Part shown: positions 35,668 to 44,944 of the stretch, piece by piece | Position numbering within the stretch: the stretch's first letter is position 1 | How the letters are laid out: each line of letters starts with the position of its first letter | Assembly (NCBI RefSeq): GCF_016653465.1 | Contig: NZ_NHSQ01000057.1 | Location: 20,544 to 84,543 of the forward strand | DNA from: Thiocystis minor | Lineage (GTDB): Bacteria > Pseudomonadota > Gammaproteobacteria > Chromatiales > Chromatiaceae | Reading direction: 5' to 3' | Length of the DNA stretch: 64,000 bases | Program-made: the position numbers and the translations under genes | Notes under the pieces: model-generated | What the model was told of the DNA's origin: nothing | Seen by the model: only the letters and a program-made list of their open reading frames with translations | The model's database searches: none

Positions 35668-36603
35668 ATGAACCTCGCCTTTATCTCTCACCCGTCCTGC
35701 CAGGAACACCGCATGGGCGCACATCATCCCGAATGTCCCGAGCGGCTCTACGCCATCCAGGATCGACTGATCGCCTCCGGCATGGAGATGCTGGTCAGTC
35801 ATTATGACGCACCGGCGGCCAGCGTCGAGCAGCTCGCCCGCGTCCATGATCCCGACTATATCCAGCACATCCTCGACACCGCGCCGCGAGACGCCGACAC
35901 GCTGACCTGGATCGACGGCGGCGACACGGCCATGAACCAGCATTCGCTGGAGGCGGCGCTGCATGCCGCCGGGGCCGCGATCCAGGCGGTGGACCTGGTC
36001 ATGAGCGACAAGCACCACGCCGCCTTCTGCAGCGTGCGTCCGCCGGGCCACCATGCCGGACGGCGCAGCGGCAGCGGATTCTGCATCTTCAACAACCTCG
36101 CCGTCGGCGCCGCCCACGCACTCGAACAGCATGGACTGGAGCGCATCGCCATCGTCGATGTCGACGTGCATCATGGCGACGGCACCGAGGATATTTTCAG
36201 CGGCGACGAGCGCGTACTCTTCTGCTCCAGCTTCCAGCATCCCTTTTACCCCGGCACCGGCGCCGACAGCAAAGCGCCCAACGTCATCAACCTGCCGCTG
36301 CCAAGGCTCACCGACGGCGCCGCCTTCAAGGCCGCCGCCGAAGCCGCCTGGCTGCCACGCATCGACGCCTTCGCCCCGCAGTTGATCATGATCTCCGCCG
36401 GCTTCGACGGTCATATTGAAGACGACATGGCCCACTTCAATCTGCACACCTCGGACTATGGCTGGATCACGCGCGAGCTGCACAAGCTCGCGCTCAAGCA
36501 TTGTCAGGAGCGGGTGGTGTCCTGTCTGGAAGGCGGCTACACGCTGTCGGCGCTCGGGCGTTGCGTGAGCGCCCATATCGACGAATTGATCGGACATGCC
36601 TGA
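35668..36603 (+). CDS. histone deacetylase-family (class II-like) deacetylase
   Basis: The 311-residue protein has the arginase/deacetylase-fold motifs: HPECPERL at the N-terminus, SVRPPGHHAGR with the catalytic His pair, GFCIFNNLAVGAAHAL, the zinc ligands in DVDVHHGDGTEDIF, and MISAGFDGH. Bacterial members remove acetyl groups from proteins or small amines (acetylpolyamine). Its placement divergent from a Pat-type lysine acetyltransferase suggests it reverses that modification; this is inferred. Confidence 0.92.
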   Translation: MNLAFISHPSCQEHRMGAHHPECPERLYAIQDRLIASGMEMLVSHYDAPAASVEQLARVHDPDYIQHILDTAPRDADTLTWIDGGDTAMNQHSLEAALHAAGAAIQAVDLVMSDKHHAAFCSVRPPGHHAGRRSGSGFCIFNNLAVGAAHALEQHGLERIAIVDVDVHHGDGTEDIFSGDERVLFCSSFQHPFYPGTGADSKAPNVINLPLPRLTDGAAFKAAAEAAWLPRIDAFAPQLIMISAGFDGHIEDDMAHFNLHTSDYGWITRELHKLALKHCQERVVSCLEGGYTLSALGRCVSAHIDELIGHA

Positions 36604-36721
36604 ACGGGGCTCGGCGCTCTTGCTGCAATGCAGCATCAGGATAGCCCGGCTACTTGAGGGTTGCAATTCCCCTGGCCCGGCGATCCCGGAAGAGGGGGTG
36701 CCGAGTTGCGCTCGGCGGCTT

Positions 36722-36745
36722 CGCTCCGGCCTAACGGCCGGAGCG
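36722..36745. terminator. strong inverted repeat between convergent genes
   Basis: CGCTCCGGCC and GGCCGGAGCG form a 10-bp stem with loop TAAC. A smaller GAGTTC/GAACTC repeat lies just beyond. The repeats separate the deacetylase gene from the convergent DUF3501 gene. There is no T-run, so termination is inferred. Confidence 0.45.
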
Positions 36746-36776
36746 CCGACTGCAAGTCGACGAGTTCGACGAACTC

Positions 36777-37364
36777 CTATTCGCTGCTTTCCAAATCGCT
36801 AATCAGAGATGCACGGACCGCTGGCGTGACATCGGTCCGATGAGAGTACTCGGGATGGTCGATGCCGATGGACAGCGCGGCGCCTTCCTGGAGCGCGGCG
36901 ATCATGGGCGCCGAGAGCTCGAAGCGCAGAAAATGCACCGCCGAGGTTCTGGTCGCGCCCTCGCGCTCCAGATCTTCGTCGGCGATCGCATAGACCCTGT
37001 CGCATCCGGCGATCCGGACCCAGACGCGATCCTCGATCCCGCGCAGACGCGCCAGCGCCTCGCGGCGCTCCTCGGCATCCTCGTACTCGATCATGAAGGT
37101 TGCCTTCCAGTTGGCGCCGTCCGGGACCATGGGATTGTAGGCGTCCAGTTCGTCCTGAATCCCCTGGGACTCGAAGATGCGCTCGACCCGCAGCATCTCC
37201 TGGATCTGATACTGCATGGTCAGGCGGTCTTCGAAATAGAGCGCGGCGTAGGCGCCGATGGCGACTTGGCGGTGCTTCTTGTGCGCCATGACCCTGGCGC
37301 GAAAGTCGCCGCGAACCTGCGCGTACTGCTCCAGGCTGTACAAATCGTCTCGCGTCAGATGCAT
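36777..37364 (-). CDS. DUF3501 family protein
   Basis: The 195-residue protein has the DUF3501 sequence pattern: LYSLEQYAQVRGDFRARVMA, the HKKHRQVAIG basic stretch, then the FEDRLTMQYQIQEMLRVERI helix and a C-terminal FLRFELSAPM segment. Family function is unknown, but it commonly sits beside an HdrD-like iron-sulfur protein and rubrerythrin, as it does here with the former. It follows that gene after 62 bases on the same strand. Confidence 0.85.
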   Translation of the reverse strand: MHLTRDDLYSLEQYAQVRGDFRARVMAHKKHRQVAIGAYAALYFEDRLTMQYQIQEMLRVERIFESQGIQDELDAYNPMVPDGANWKATFMIEYEDAEERREALARLRGIEDRVWVRIAGCDRVYAIADEDLEREGATRTSAVHFLRFELSAPMIAALQEGAALSIGIDHPEYSHRTDVTPAVRASLISDLESSE

Positions 37365-37426
37365 GTTCGTCTCCGCTTGATCTGGCAGCGCCCTGCAGCG
37401 GGTGCCCGAGTGTCAGAAAACCTGTT

Positions 37427-38767
37427 TCAGAGACCGTAGGCCAGGCGCAGCAGGCTCAGCGGATGACGTTGCTGGCCGTCGCGGCCCAGCGCATGGGCGA
37501 TATGGGCGCCCGCCATCGGGCAATCGCTGCCGAAATGATCGGGCGCCGCCTTGTCGACGCGACCCGCCACCGGTCGCACGATCTTCATGGCGGCGTCGTA
37601 GGATTCTTTTTTCACGGCATAGGTCCCGTCGTGGCCCGAGCAGCGCTCGACGATCTCGACCGTCGTGCCCGGCACCAAGGCCAGGATCTCGCGGGTCTTC
37701 TGTCCGATATTCTGGACCCGTTGATGACAGGATGCCTGATAGACCACGCTACCTAGGGGCTGCTTGAAGTCCAGGTTCAGCTTGCCTTGCTTGTGGCGCA
37801 GCATCAGGTACTCGAAGGGATCGAAGATCCGCGACTTGACCAACTGGACATCGGGATCCTCGGGGAACATCAGCGGCAGTTCCTGCTTGAACATCAGCAC
37901 GCAGGACGGGATCGGCGCGACGATGTCCCAGCCGTCCTCGATCAGCCGCTTGAGCACCGGGATATTGGCCTCCTTGGCGGCCTTCACCGCATCCAGATCG
38001 CCCAGTTCCAGCTTGGGCATGCCGCAGCAGTGTTCCTTTTCCGCCAGGGTCACCGGGATACCCGAATGCTCGAAGACGGCGATCAGATCCTGACCGACGT
38101 CGGGCTCGTTGAAATTGCCATAGCAGGTCGTGAACAAGGCCACCTTGCCGGTGGTGGTTCCGGCCGGCTCGCCCGTCGCGATCCGACCGATCCGCGCCTT
38201 CTCTTGCTTGCGGAGGGTCCGACTTCGGTATTCGGGGACGCGGGCATCCCGATGGACCTCAAGGATCGCCTCCAGCGCGCGGCGTCCGAGCGGGTTTGCG
38301 TTGACCGCGTTTACGAGACCATTGACGATTGGAAAGCCGACCAGCGCGCCGACCCGATCCGTGCTCGTCAGCACCCGATCACGGAATTTGACCTTGCCCT
38401 GTCGGTATTTGACCGCCTTGGCCCGCAGCATCAGATGCGGAAAGTCGAGATTCCATTCATGCGGTGGCACATAGGGACACTTGGTCATGTAGCAGAGGTC
38501 GCACAGATAGCAGTGATCGACCACCTTCCAATAGTCATCCTTGGCGACGCTGTCCACCTCCAGACTTTCGGACTCGTCGACCAGATCGAACAGGGTCGGA
38601 AAGGATTGGCAGAGACTCACGCAACGGCGGCAGCCGTGACAGACATCGAAGACGCGCTCCAATTCCTGGTAGAGCGCGTCTTCGTCGTAAAACGCAGGGC
38701 TTTGCCAATCGAGCGGATGGCGGGTGGGCGCTTCGAGGCTTCCCTCCCGAAGAGTGGGCGTCGCCAT
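37427..38767 (-). CDS. HdrD/GlpC-like iron-sulfur oxidoreductase
   Basis: The 446-residue protein has two N-terminal 4Fe-4S motifs, CHGCRRCVSLC and CYLCDLCYMTKCPYVPP. Two cysteine-rich CCG-type regions follow, one with EKEHCCGMPKLE and the other beginning ASCHQR and continuing to CSGHDG. Such domains bind noncubane Fe-S clusters in heterodisulfide reductase and GlpC. It is normally found with DUF3501 and rubrerythrin, suggesting a role in peroxide or redox stress. No rubrerythrin is present here; glutathione peroxidase lies upstream instead. Confidence 0.85.
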   Translation of the reverse strand: MATPTLREGSLEAPTRHPLDWQSPAFYDEDALYQELERVFDVCHGCRRCVSLCQSFPTLFDLVDESESLEVDSVAKDDYWKVVDHCYLCDLCYMTKCPYVPPHEWNLDFPHLMLRAKAVKYRQGKVKFRDRVLTSTDRVGALVGFPIVNGLVNAVNANPLGRRALEAILEVHRDARVPEYRSRTLRKQEKARIGRIATGEPAGTTTGKVALFTTCYGNFNEPDVGQDLIAVFEHSGIPVTLAEKEHCCGMPKLELGDLDAVKAAKEANIPVLKRLIEDGWDIVAPIPSCVLMFKQELPLMFPEDPDVQLVKSRIFDPFEYLMLRHKQGKLNLDFKQPLGSVVYQASCHQRVQNIGQKTREILALVPGTTVEIVERCSGHDGTYAVKKESYDAAMKIVRPVAGRVDKAAPDHFGSDCPMAGAHIAHALGRDGQQRHPLSLLRLAYGL

Positions 38768-38798
38768 GGGTCTCGCTCCTTTTGGTCAGTGGTTTCAT

Positions 38799-39344
38799 TC
38801 AAAGCAGCTTTTCGATCGCCTTTACCACCTTCGCGCTCTCCGGTCCGGTGGTGCTGATGAAATGATCGACGAGATTGCCGTTGCGGTCGATCAGATATTT
38901 ATAAAAATTCCACTTCGGATAGGGCGCGCCAGCCGCGGCGAGGCGCTCGAACAGGGGAGCTGCCCTGCCCTTCTTCACACTGACCTTCTCGAACATGGGG
39001 AACTCCACCGAGTAGGTCAGTCGGCAGAATTTCTGGATCTCTTCCTCCGAACCCGGATCCTGATTGGCGAAATCGTTGGACGGGAAGCCGAGAACGACGA
39101 ACCCCCGATCCTGATATTTGCGAAAGAGTGCTTCGAGCCCCTCGTATTGAGGCGTGAAACCGCACTTGCTGGCGGTGTTAACGATCAGGATCACCTTGCC
39201 CTGATACGCCTCGCAGAGATTCACGCTCTCCTCGCCGGCGAGTCGGCGCACATCGAGATCCAGCAGGGACGAACAGCTTTTCGGGTCGGCCGCCGCCGTA
39301 GCGCTGACAGCGGTCAGCCCAAGCGCAAACAGGGTATTTTTCAT
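38799..39344 (-). CDS. glutathione peroxidase (exported)
   Basis: The 181-residue protein has a signal peptide (about 1-19, ending ATAAAD) and the peroxidase domain with peroxidatic Cys61 in NTASKCGFTPQYEGLE. The family motifs GFPSNDFANQDPGSEEE and KWNFYKYLIDRNG are present. It is a cysteine, not selenocysteine, type and likely reduces peroxides in the periplasm, probably using thioredoxin-like donors. It is followed by the HdrD-like protein on the same strand after 31 bases. Confidence 0.92.
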   Translation of the reverse strand: MKNTLFALGLTAVSATAAADPKSCSSLLDLDVRRLAGEESVNLCEAYQGKVILIVNTASKCGFTPQYEGLEALFRKYQDRGFVVLGFPSNDFANQDPGSEEEIQKFCRLTYSVEFPMFEKVSVKKGRAAPLFERLAAAGAPYPKWNFYKYLIDRNGNLVDHFISTTGPESAKVVKAIEKLL

Positions 39345-39599
39345 CGCAATCCTCCGGTTGAAACCTCCCCTTCAGGGGGATAATACCCAGGGGGTAACCC
39401 ATTCAGTAGCCGTGTCGCCTGGCTTAGCCGGGCGCGGATTGAAACATGAACGATCTCTTTCGGGTGAGAGTGGACGGGTCAGGAAAAACAGGTCGGGCGG
39501 TTCGGGCGGGATTGCAATACCCGCACCCGCACCGATCATGTTTTGAACGCCACAGCAGCCTTTCGCGGGCGACGATCAACCACAGACAACGGAACGGAT

Positions 39600-40343
39600 A
39601 TGAACGATTGGGTTAAAGCAAAGGTTATCGGCAAGCACCAGTGGGCCGAGGGTCTCTACAGTCTGCAATTCGACGCGCCGATCGCCGATTTCAAGGCAGG
39701 TCAGTACATCAAGGTCGCGCTCGACATCGAGGGCGAGCGCATCGGCCGTCCTTATTCGCTGGTCAATGCCCCACAGGATCGCCCGCTGGAAGTCTATTTC
39801 AACGAGGTTCCGGAAGGTCCGCTGACACCGCCGCTCTCCGCCCTGAATCCCGGCGACGAGGTTTGGATGACGAACACGGCGGGCGGCATCTTCACCCTCG
39901 AAACGGTGGAGCCGGCCGAGACGCTCTGGTTGCTCGCGACCGGCACCGGACTTGGCGTCTATCTCTCGATCCTACGCACCGCCGAACCCTGGGAGCGTTT
40001 CCAGCGCGTGATCCTGGTCCATGGCGTGCGCCAAGCAGCGGACCTTGCCTATGGCGAAACACTGGCCGAGATCGCCGGCCGTTATGGGGATCGCTTCAGC
40101 TTCATCGCCGCGGTGAGCCGCGAGCAGACTCCGGGCGCCCTGCCCGGCCGCATCACGGATCTCCTGACCGGCGGCCAGTTGGAGGCCCAGGTCGGCGCGA
40201 CCATCGATCCGGCGACCAGCCATGTGATGCTGTGCGGGAACTCGGCCATGATCAAGGACGCGAAGGCGATCCTGGAGGCACGCGGACTCGTCCGCCATCG
40301 TCGCCACGCGCCCGGCCAGTACACCACCGAGCAGTATCATTGA
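39600..40343 (+). CDS. fpr: ferredoxin-NADP(+) reductase
   Basis: The 247-residue protein starts with WVKAKVIGKHQWAEGLYSLQ, followed by the FAD-binding RPYSLVNAPQD motif, the GTGLGVYLSILR nucleotide-binding motif and the C-terminal CGNSAMIKDAKAIL, ending GQYTTEQYH. This matches the bacterial Fpr subclass. It exchanges electrons between NADPH and ferredoxin or flavodoxin. The ATG at 39600 fits the family length; an earlier in-frame start adds 19 residues without likeness. Confidence 0.93.
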   Translation: MNDWVKAKVIGKHQWAEGLYSLQFDAPIADFKAGQYIKVALDIEGERIGRPYSLVNAPQDRPLEVYFNEVPEGPLTPPLSALNPGDEVWMTNTAGGIFTLETVEPAETLWLLATGTGLGVYLSILRTAEPWERFQRVILVHGVRQAADLAYGETLAEIAGRYGDRFSFIAAVSREQTPGALPGRITDLLTGGQLEAQVGATIDPATSHVMLCGNSAMIKDAKAILEARGLVRHRRHAPGQYTTEQYH

Positions 40344-40561
40344 TCCTAAAAAGAACAGTTGAACCGCAAAAAACACGAAGAACGCCAAGTCGTTCAATGT
40401 CTTGTCTGGATGACGAGAGTTACCCAAAGGGTGATCGTCATGCATATTGCAAGCCCTTGCTATTCTTTGTGTCCTTTGCGCCTTTGCGGTTCAAAATGCC
40501 GAATTTAGGTTGATGCGAACGCAACCAGCCAAAGGATACGAAGAAAACACGAGGTGATGTC

Positions 40562-41790
40562 ATGCACGCGGACGTGATCGTCATCGGAGCCGGTTTGTCG
40601 GGATTAGCCTGCGCGCTCCGGCTGCGCGCCAGCGGTCTGGAGCCGCTGGTGCTGGAGGCCGCCGATGGAGTCGGCGGTCGCGTGCGCACCGACCATCGCC
40701 AGGGTTTTCTGCTGGACCGCGGATTCCAGGTCTTGCAGACCTGGTATCCCGAGGCCCGACAGTGGCTCGACTTCGCGCGCTTGGATCTGCGTCCCTTTTA
40801 CCCCGGCGCGCTGGTCCACGCCGAGGGCCGGTTGCATCGGGTCAGCGCTGTCTGAAGGGCGACCTGGAAACCCTCTACAACCGTCCGGAATGCACCGCGC
40901 TGGAACGGCTGCGCGCGGCCGGATTCTCGGCGCGCATGATCGAGCGCTTTTTCAAACCTTTCTTCAGCGGCGTCTTTTTCGAGCCGGATTTGAGCGTTTC
41001 CTCGCGTGCCTTCGAGTTCGTTTTCCGTGCCTTCGCGCTGGGCGACACCGCGCTCCCGGCCCACGGCATGGGCGAGATTCCGGCCCAACTCGCGGCGCGA
41101 CTCCCGGCGGACCGCATCCGGCTGGGTTGCCGGGTCGCGCGCATCGCGGACCGGCAGGCCATGCTGGACTCCGGCGAACGTCTAAGCGCCCGCGCCATCG
41201 TGATCGCCACCGACATGCGCGAAACCACCTGTCTGCTCGGCCAACCGCAACCCGCCGCGATGGCCACTCGCGGCACGACCTGCTGTTACTTTGGGGCCGA
41301 TCAAGCGCCCTTCGACGGCCCCTATCTCGTGCTCAATGGCGAGGGACGGGGACGCATCAACAGTCTGCTCTGTCCGAGCAATCTCTCGGCACACTACGCC
41401 CCGCCCGGTCAAACCCTGATCGCCGTCAATACGCACGGCGCGGACCACAACCCAGACACGCTGGAAACCGACCTGCGCCATGAACTCGCGCACTGGTTCG
41501 GCACCGCGGTCGATGATTGGACGCGTCTTGCGGTCTACCGGATTCCTCATGCCCTGCCGGCGCAGACGTCGCCCGTGCGATACCCCGGCAAATCGCCTCT
41601 GCGTCAATCGGAGTGGCTATGGACCTGCGGGGAATACCAGTCCGCACCGTCGATCCAGTGGGCGCTGCACTCCGGCCGGCGCGCGGGCGAGGAGATCGTG
41701 GGCGAATTGCTTGGCAAGGGCGACGACCGCGATGCGGAGGAGCGTCGCGGCTCCCTTTCGGCAGGCAGGGAACGATCTAAACACCAATAG
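40562..41790 (+). pseudogene. NAD(P)-binding flavin amine oxidase-like gene, frameshifted with internal deletion
   Basis: The 5' part (to 40855) encodes the FAD-binding N-terminus VIVIGAGLSGLACALRLRAS, then ADGVGGRVRTDHR, and ends LHRVSAV. The same family continues in another frame from about 40847 with RCLKGDLETLYNRPECTALE through to a C-terminal GEYQSAPSIQWALHSGRRAG, the FAD-binding end. Between the two parts some 30 residues normally present (the segment leading to the LRRR region) are missing and the frame changes. This indicates a short deletion that is not a multiple of three. A sequencing error is the alternative. The protein family is a protoporphyrinogen oxidase/phytoene desaturase-like FAD enzyme of unknown substrate. 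Confidence 0.75.
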
Positions 41791-42359
41791 AAAAATCGAT
41801 CATGGCGGCTCTCCGGGAGGTCAGGATGGTAACCTTAGCGGGTTTCGCCCCCAAGAGCCGCCGCCCTTATCCAGAACTCACGTTAATTAGATATGTACTG
41901 TACTGAGGCGATTGTTAATCGTAACTGCCGCGCTTGTTGGCCAACATCTCATTTTTAAATGCTACGATGCGAGACATGACCCCGATCCTTTCGATCCTTG
42001 CTTGTGTTTGTCAAGGGAATACACGATGATCACGAGAAATTGATGATGCTTGTGCGGGAACATGGATCCCTTTTTGGGGATTGGAGGCTCAAGGAAAAGC
42101 CGGAAGGGGTCTTGCCAGTCCCCGGCAGCAGGAGGGAAGCGGGTGAAGAATGATCAATTTCCTAAAAATTTTGAAAATTTTTAGGATTTTTAGGGGTAAG
42201 CAAGAAGGTGGTTATGAATGCTGGTACGCCAATAGGTCATTCTGTCTAAATCGCGTCCATAACGAGATGTGCCGTTTCGAGAGGTCGGCTAGGTTGGCAG
42301 CCCTGCGTGACACCGGAGTCAATGCAGTTTAAGCAATTCAAATTTATAGGGATAAGCAG
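41791..42359. other. 569-base intergenic stretch
   Basis: No gene is called here. The AT-richer segment 41880-42060 has no visible structure. A GC-rich segment at about 42080-42150 has short complementary runs (GGGG with CCCC, TTGCC with GGCAG) and could be a structured leader. A perfect AT-rich inverted repeat follows at 42161-42185. An open frame at 42150-42332 is rejected. The stretch must contain the promoter for the midcut-type genes. Confidence 0.5.
42161..42185. repeat. perfect AT-rich inverted repeat
   Basis: CCTAAAAATTTT and AAAATTTTTAGG flank a single G, giving 12-bp arms. A related ATTTTTAGGGG follows. It lies 175 bases upstream of the first midcut-type gene. Confidence 0.65.
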
Positions 42360-42917
42360 ATGAACAGACCGAAGTGGAAATGGAAATGGCTAAGTGTACT
42401 ATTGCTTATGCCCGGTTTAGCCGCAGCGCAGGTGGACGACGGCAGCATTACATTTGGGCCAGTGGGGACAAGTATACCGACGCTGGGCGGTACTGCACTC
42501 CTATTAGTCGCATTGTTTCTCGGGTTCCTTGCCTATCAGGCCATACGCAAGAACCAGGGCCGTGGCAACGCTGTCTCGCTCCTTGCCGGTACCCTGGTCA
42601 TCGGGTCTTTGGCCAGCGCCGCAGGTGGTTTCGCGCTGATGCGCGATGCTGATGCCGGGACCGGGTTCGGGTTTCCGATCAAAATTCCGTCGGGGCAAGT
42701 TATCTCGTTCGGCTGCGCCCCGGACATGTATTTTGAAAATCTTTCTGGTGTGACGATGCAAGTCAACGTGCTGACTCTTCCGTCGAAATGTACTCTAACG
42801 ACCGTCCCCGACGACGACTACTCGTATCCACCCTGTACGCTTTACCGCCAACTTACAAATTCGGCCCGGTGCGTTATCGACTGTGATGCAATCTTATGTC
42901 GGGGGGAGATGAAGTAG
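42360..42917 (+). CDS. midcut-by-XrtH-like protein, copy 1
   Basis: The 185-residue protein has a signal peptide (about 1-23, LSVLLLMPGLAAAQ). Near residue 38 it has SIPTLGGTALLLVALFLGFL, an IPTL-type sorting motif followed by a hydrophobic helix and the basic stretch RKNQGRG. A second hydrophobic helix (LLAGTLVIGSLASAAGGFAL) and a Cys-rich C-terminal domain with seven Cys follow. A mid-protein IPTL signal is the hallmark of proteins cleaved by exosortase XrtH (midcut-by-XrtH family). The protease is not in this window. It abuts copy 2 directly. Confidence 0.7.
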   Translation: MNRPKWKWKWLSVLLLMPGLAAAQVDDGSITFGPVGTSIPTLGGTALLLVALFLGFLAYQAIRKNQGRGNAVSLLAGTLVIGSLASAAGGFALMRDADAGTGFGFPIKIPSGQVISFGCAPDMYFENLSGVTMQVNVLTLPSKCTLTTVPDDDYSYPPCTLYRQLTNSARCVIDCDAILCRGEMK

Positions 42918-43463
42918 ATGAACAGACTTACGCTGATTTCGAAGTGGAGAGGGCTGAGTGTACTATTGCTTTTGCCAGGCTTAGCCGCAGCGCAGACGAA
43001 CGGCAGCATTACATTTGGGCCAGTGGGGACCAGTATACCGACGCTGGGCGGTACCGCACTCCTGTTGGTCGCATTGTTTCTCGGGTTTCTTGCCTATCAG
43101 GCCATACGCAAGAACCAGGGCCGTGGCAACGCTATCTCGCTCCTTGCAGGTACCCTGGTCATCGGGTCTTTAGCCAGCGCCGCAGGTGGTTTCGCGCTGA
43201 TGCGCGATGCTGATGCCGCCGTGATGGGGTTTACGATCGACATTCCGGCGGGGAAAGTTTTCTCGTTCGGCTGCGGCCCGTTAAATTATTTTGATAATAA
43301 ATCTGGTGTGCCGATGCAAGTCAACGCGCTGACTCTTCCGCCGAACTGTACTCCACTGACCCACCCCTCGGTTCCAACCTGTACGCTTTACAGCCAACTT
43401 ACAAATTCGGCCCGGTGCGTTATCGACTGTGATATGACCTTATGTCTGGCGCCTAGCGCCTGA
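42918..43463 (+). CDS. midcut-by-XrtH-like protein, copy 2
   Basis: The 181-residue paralogue begins on the base after the copy 1 stop. It shares almost the whole first 100 residues with copy 1, including SIPTLGGTALLLVALFLGFL and the following basic stretch. The C-terminal part has diverged (NYFDNKSGVPMQVNALTLPP, and three conserved Cys pairs near the end). The near-identical DNA over the first 300 bases shows a recent tandem duplication or gene conversion, with faster change in the presumably exposed domain. Confidence 0.7.
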   Translation: MNRLTLISKWRGLSVLLLLPGLAAAQTNGSITFGPVGTSIPTLGGTALLLVALFLGFLAYQAIRKNQGRGNAISLLAGTLVIGSLASAAGGFALMRDADAAVMGFTIDIPAGKVFSFGCGPLNYFDNKSGVPMQVNALTLPPNCTPLTHPSVPTCTLYSQLTNSARCVIDCDMTLCLAPSA

Positions 43464-43490
43464 TATAAGGTTATTTCTGGGAATTGTGAT

Positions 43491-44351
43491 ATGACAGACC
43501 AAGTCAACATCCTCGGACCGTCCTCTGAGCATGTGGCGCTAACGTTGCTGCTCAACCACCAAGACCTGATAATGCTCGTCGCAACCTTCGGCGGCATGCT
43601 GGTCTTGTTGATGTGGGAGCGCGTCTGGCCACGCCGTCATTCACCTGATTTGCCGATCAGTCGTTGGTGGAATAATTGGCTGCTCGGTTACCTCAACTTT
43701 GCCATCATTCTGTGGCTGCTCCGTCTTGTGGAACAGTCCTCTTGGTTCGCCGCCCTGAGACCAGAGCAGAGCTTGTTGGAGCACATGCACCCTGCCTTGG
43801 CGTTGCTCCTCCTCCTTTTTATCGTGGAGGGCATCACCTATGCACTACACCGGTTGTTTCACGTCAGCCCGTTGCTGTGGCGCTTTCACGCGGTCCATCA
43901 TCTCGATACGGAAGTCGACGTGACCACTTCGCACCGGCACCACATTGTCGAAGTGCTTGCCACCACCCTCATCGTCATGTCGATCATCTTCCTCCTCAAT
44001 GTGCCTGCGGTAATCGTAATGTTCGTGGCTCTGCTGCGGTTAATGATTGCCCTGATGAGCCATAGCAACCTTGATCTCCCGGAATCGGTTGACCGGAGGT
44101 TGCGCTGGTTTATTGTGACACCCGATTTCCACCGCCTGCATCACAGCAGTGATCCACGTCACACGAACAGCAATTATGGTGCGGTGTTTCCCTGGTTTGA
44201 CTATCTGTTTAACACCGTAAGCACTGTCCCTTACAAAGAACAGAGGCACATGCAACTGGGACTGGAGTATCTCAGGGGCAGACGAGACTCACGCCTGGAT
44301 CAACTGCTGTTACTGCCATTCGTCTGGAAACGCCGCGCACTTCCCATCTGA
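43491..44351 (+). CDS. fatty acid hydroxylase/sterol desaturase superfamily membrane protein
   Basis: The 286-residue protein has four to five hydrophobic segments (about 20-40, 57-80, 100-120, 160-190) and the eight-His di-iron pattern of the superfamily: HRLFH, HAVHH, HRHH, HSN and HRLHH. Members hydroxylate or desaturate lipids with O2. The substrate here is unknown. It follows the midcut-type pair after 27 bases and may be co-transcribed. Confidence 0.85.
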   Translation: MTDQVNILGPSSEHVALTLLLNHQDLIMLVATFGGMLVLLMWERVWPRRHSPDLPISRWWNNWLLGYLNFAIILWLLRLVEQSSWFAALRPEQSLLEHMHPALALLLLLFIVEGITYALHRLFHVSPLLWRFHAVHHLDTEVDVTTSHRHHIVEVLATTLIVMSIIFLLNVPAVIVMFVALLRLMIALMSHSNLDLPESVDRRLRWFIVTPDFHRLHHSSDPRHTNSNYGAVFPWFDYLFNTVSTVPYKEQRHMQLGLEYLRGRRDSRLDQLLLLPFVWKRRALPI

Positions 44352-44944
44352 ACGGCGCTCAGTTCGCATTGTGAAGTTCTCGACCGGCATCAATCCTCTC
44401 GGCTCACATGGATCCAACAGAATTGGTTTTACGGCGCATAAGACACGGGCAAGGTTTGCGAGAATCAGCGGCATGCAACGACCATACGAGCAAGCAGACC
44501 GGCGGTGCAAGCCCGCTGTCCACACCGATCCTGGACAAGCTGGGCTTGCCCTTGGAGGGGTGGGTGCGCCGTAGCGCCCGTCAGCTCGTCCAAGGCGCCA
44601 TTGAGGTGGAGGTCGATGCGCCGTTGGTCGTCCGATCCTCAGTCAACAACCCGGATTGGGTCACGGCGAGTTTGGACGACGATGAAGCGATCGACTGTCA
44701 TCACTGACTTGGAGGCGAGCCTCGACCAAGGCCCGCAGAGCGGATGAGTTCAACGGTGAATTAGAAAGAATCCGTACTTATGGCACCACATAGATTCCAT
44801 GTTTACGGTATTAGACCGAATCCGTTTAACCTCCAAGGTGAACTGACCAGGAAATGGTTGGACTAGGAAGATGAGTCAGCGTCGGCGCACGCCTTGAAGC
44901 GAAAGACGCGTTTTAAACACGGATCTCCATCTGCGGCACTTTCA
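44352..44944. other. 593-base stretch after the hydroxylase gene
   Basis: It holds a possible transposase remnant (44408-44707, listed separately) and about 200 bases before dsrN without recognisable features. No terminator hairpin for the dsr operon was found by eye. Confidence 0.5.
44408..44707 (+). pseudogene. possible IS256-like transposase fragment
   Basis: The 99-codon open frame contains LPLEGWVRRSARQLVQGAIE and EVDAPL. This resembles the N-terminal ...WLRxxAQxLIxxALExEVxxLL region of IS256-family transposases. Everything after it diverges and the catalytic DDE region is absent. The likeness is limited to about 30 residues, so it could be chance. Confidence 0.3.

Noticed and set aside
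42060..42160. Possible cyclic-di-GMP-type riboswitch upstream of the midcut-type genes
   Set aside because: Some GC-rich complementary runs are present, but the conserved core of that riboswitch class was not found; only a generic structured region can be claimed.
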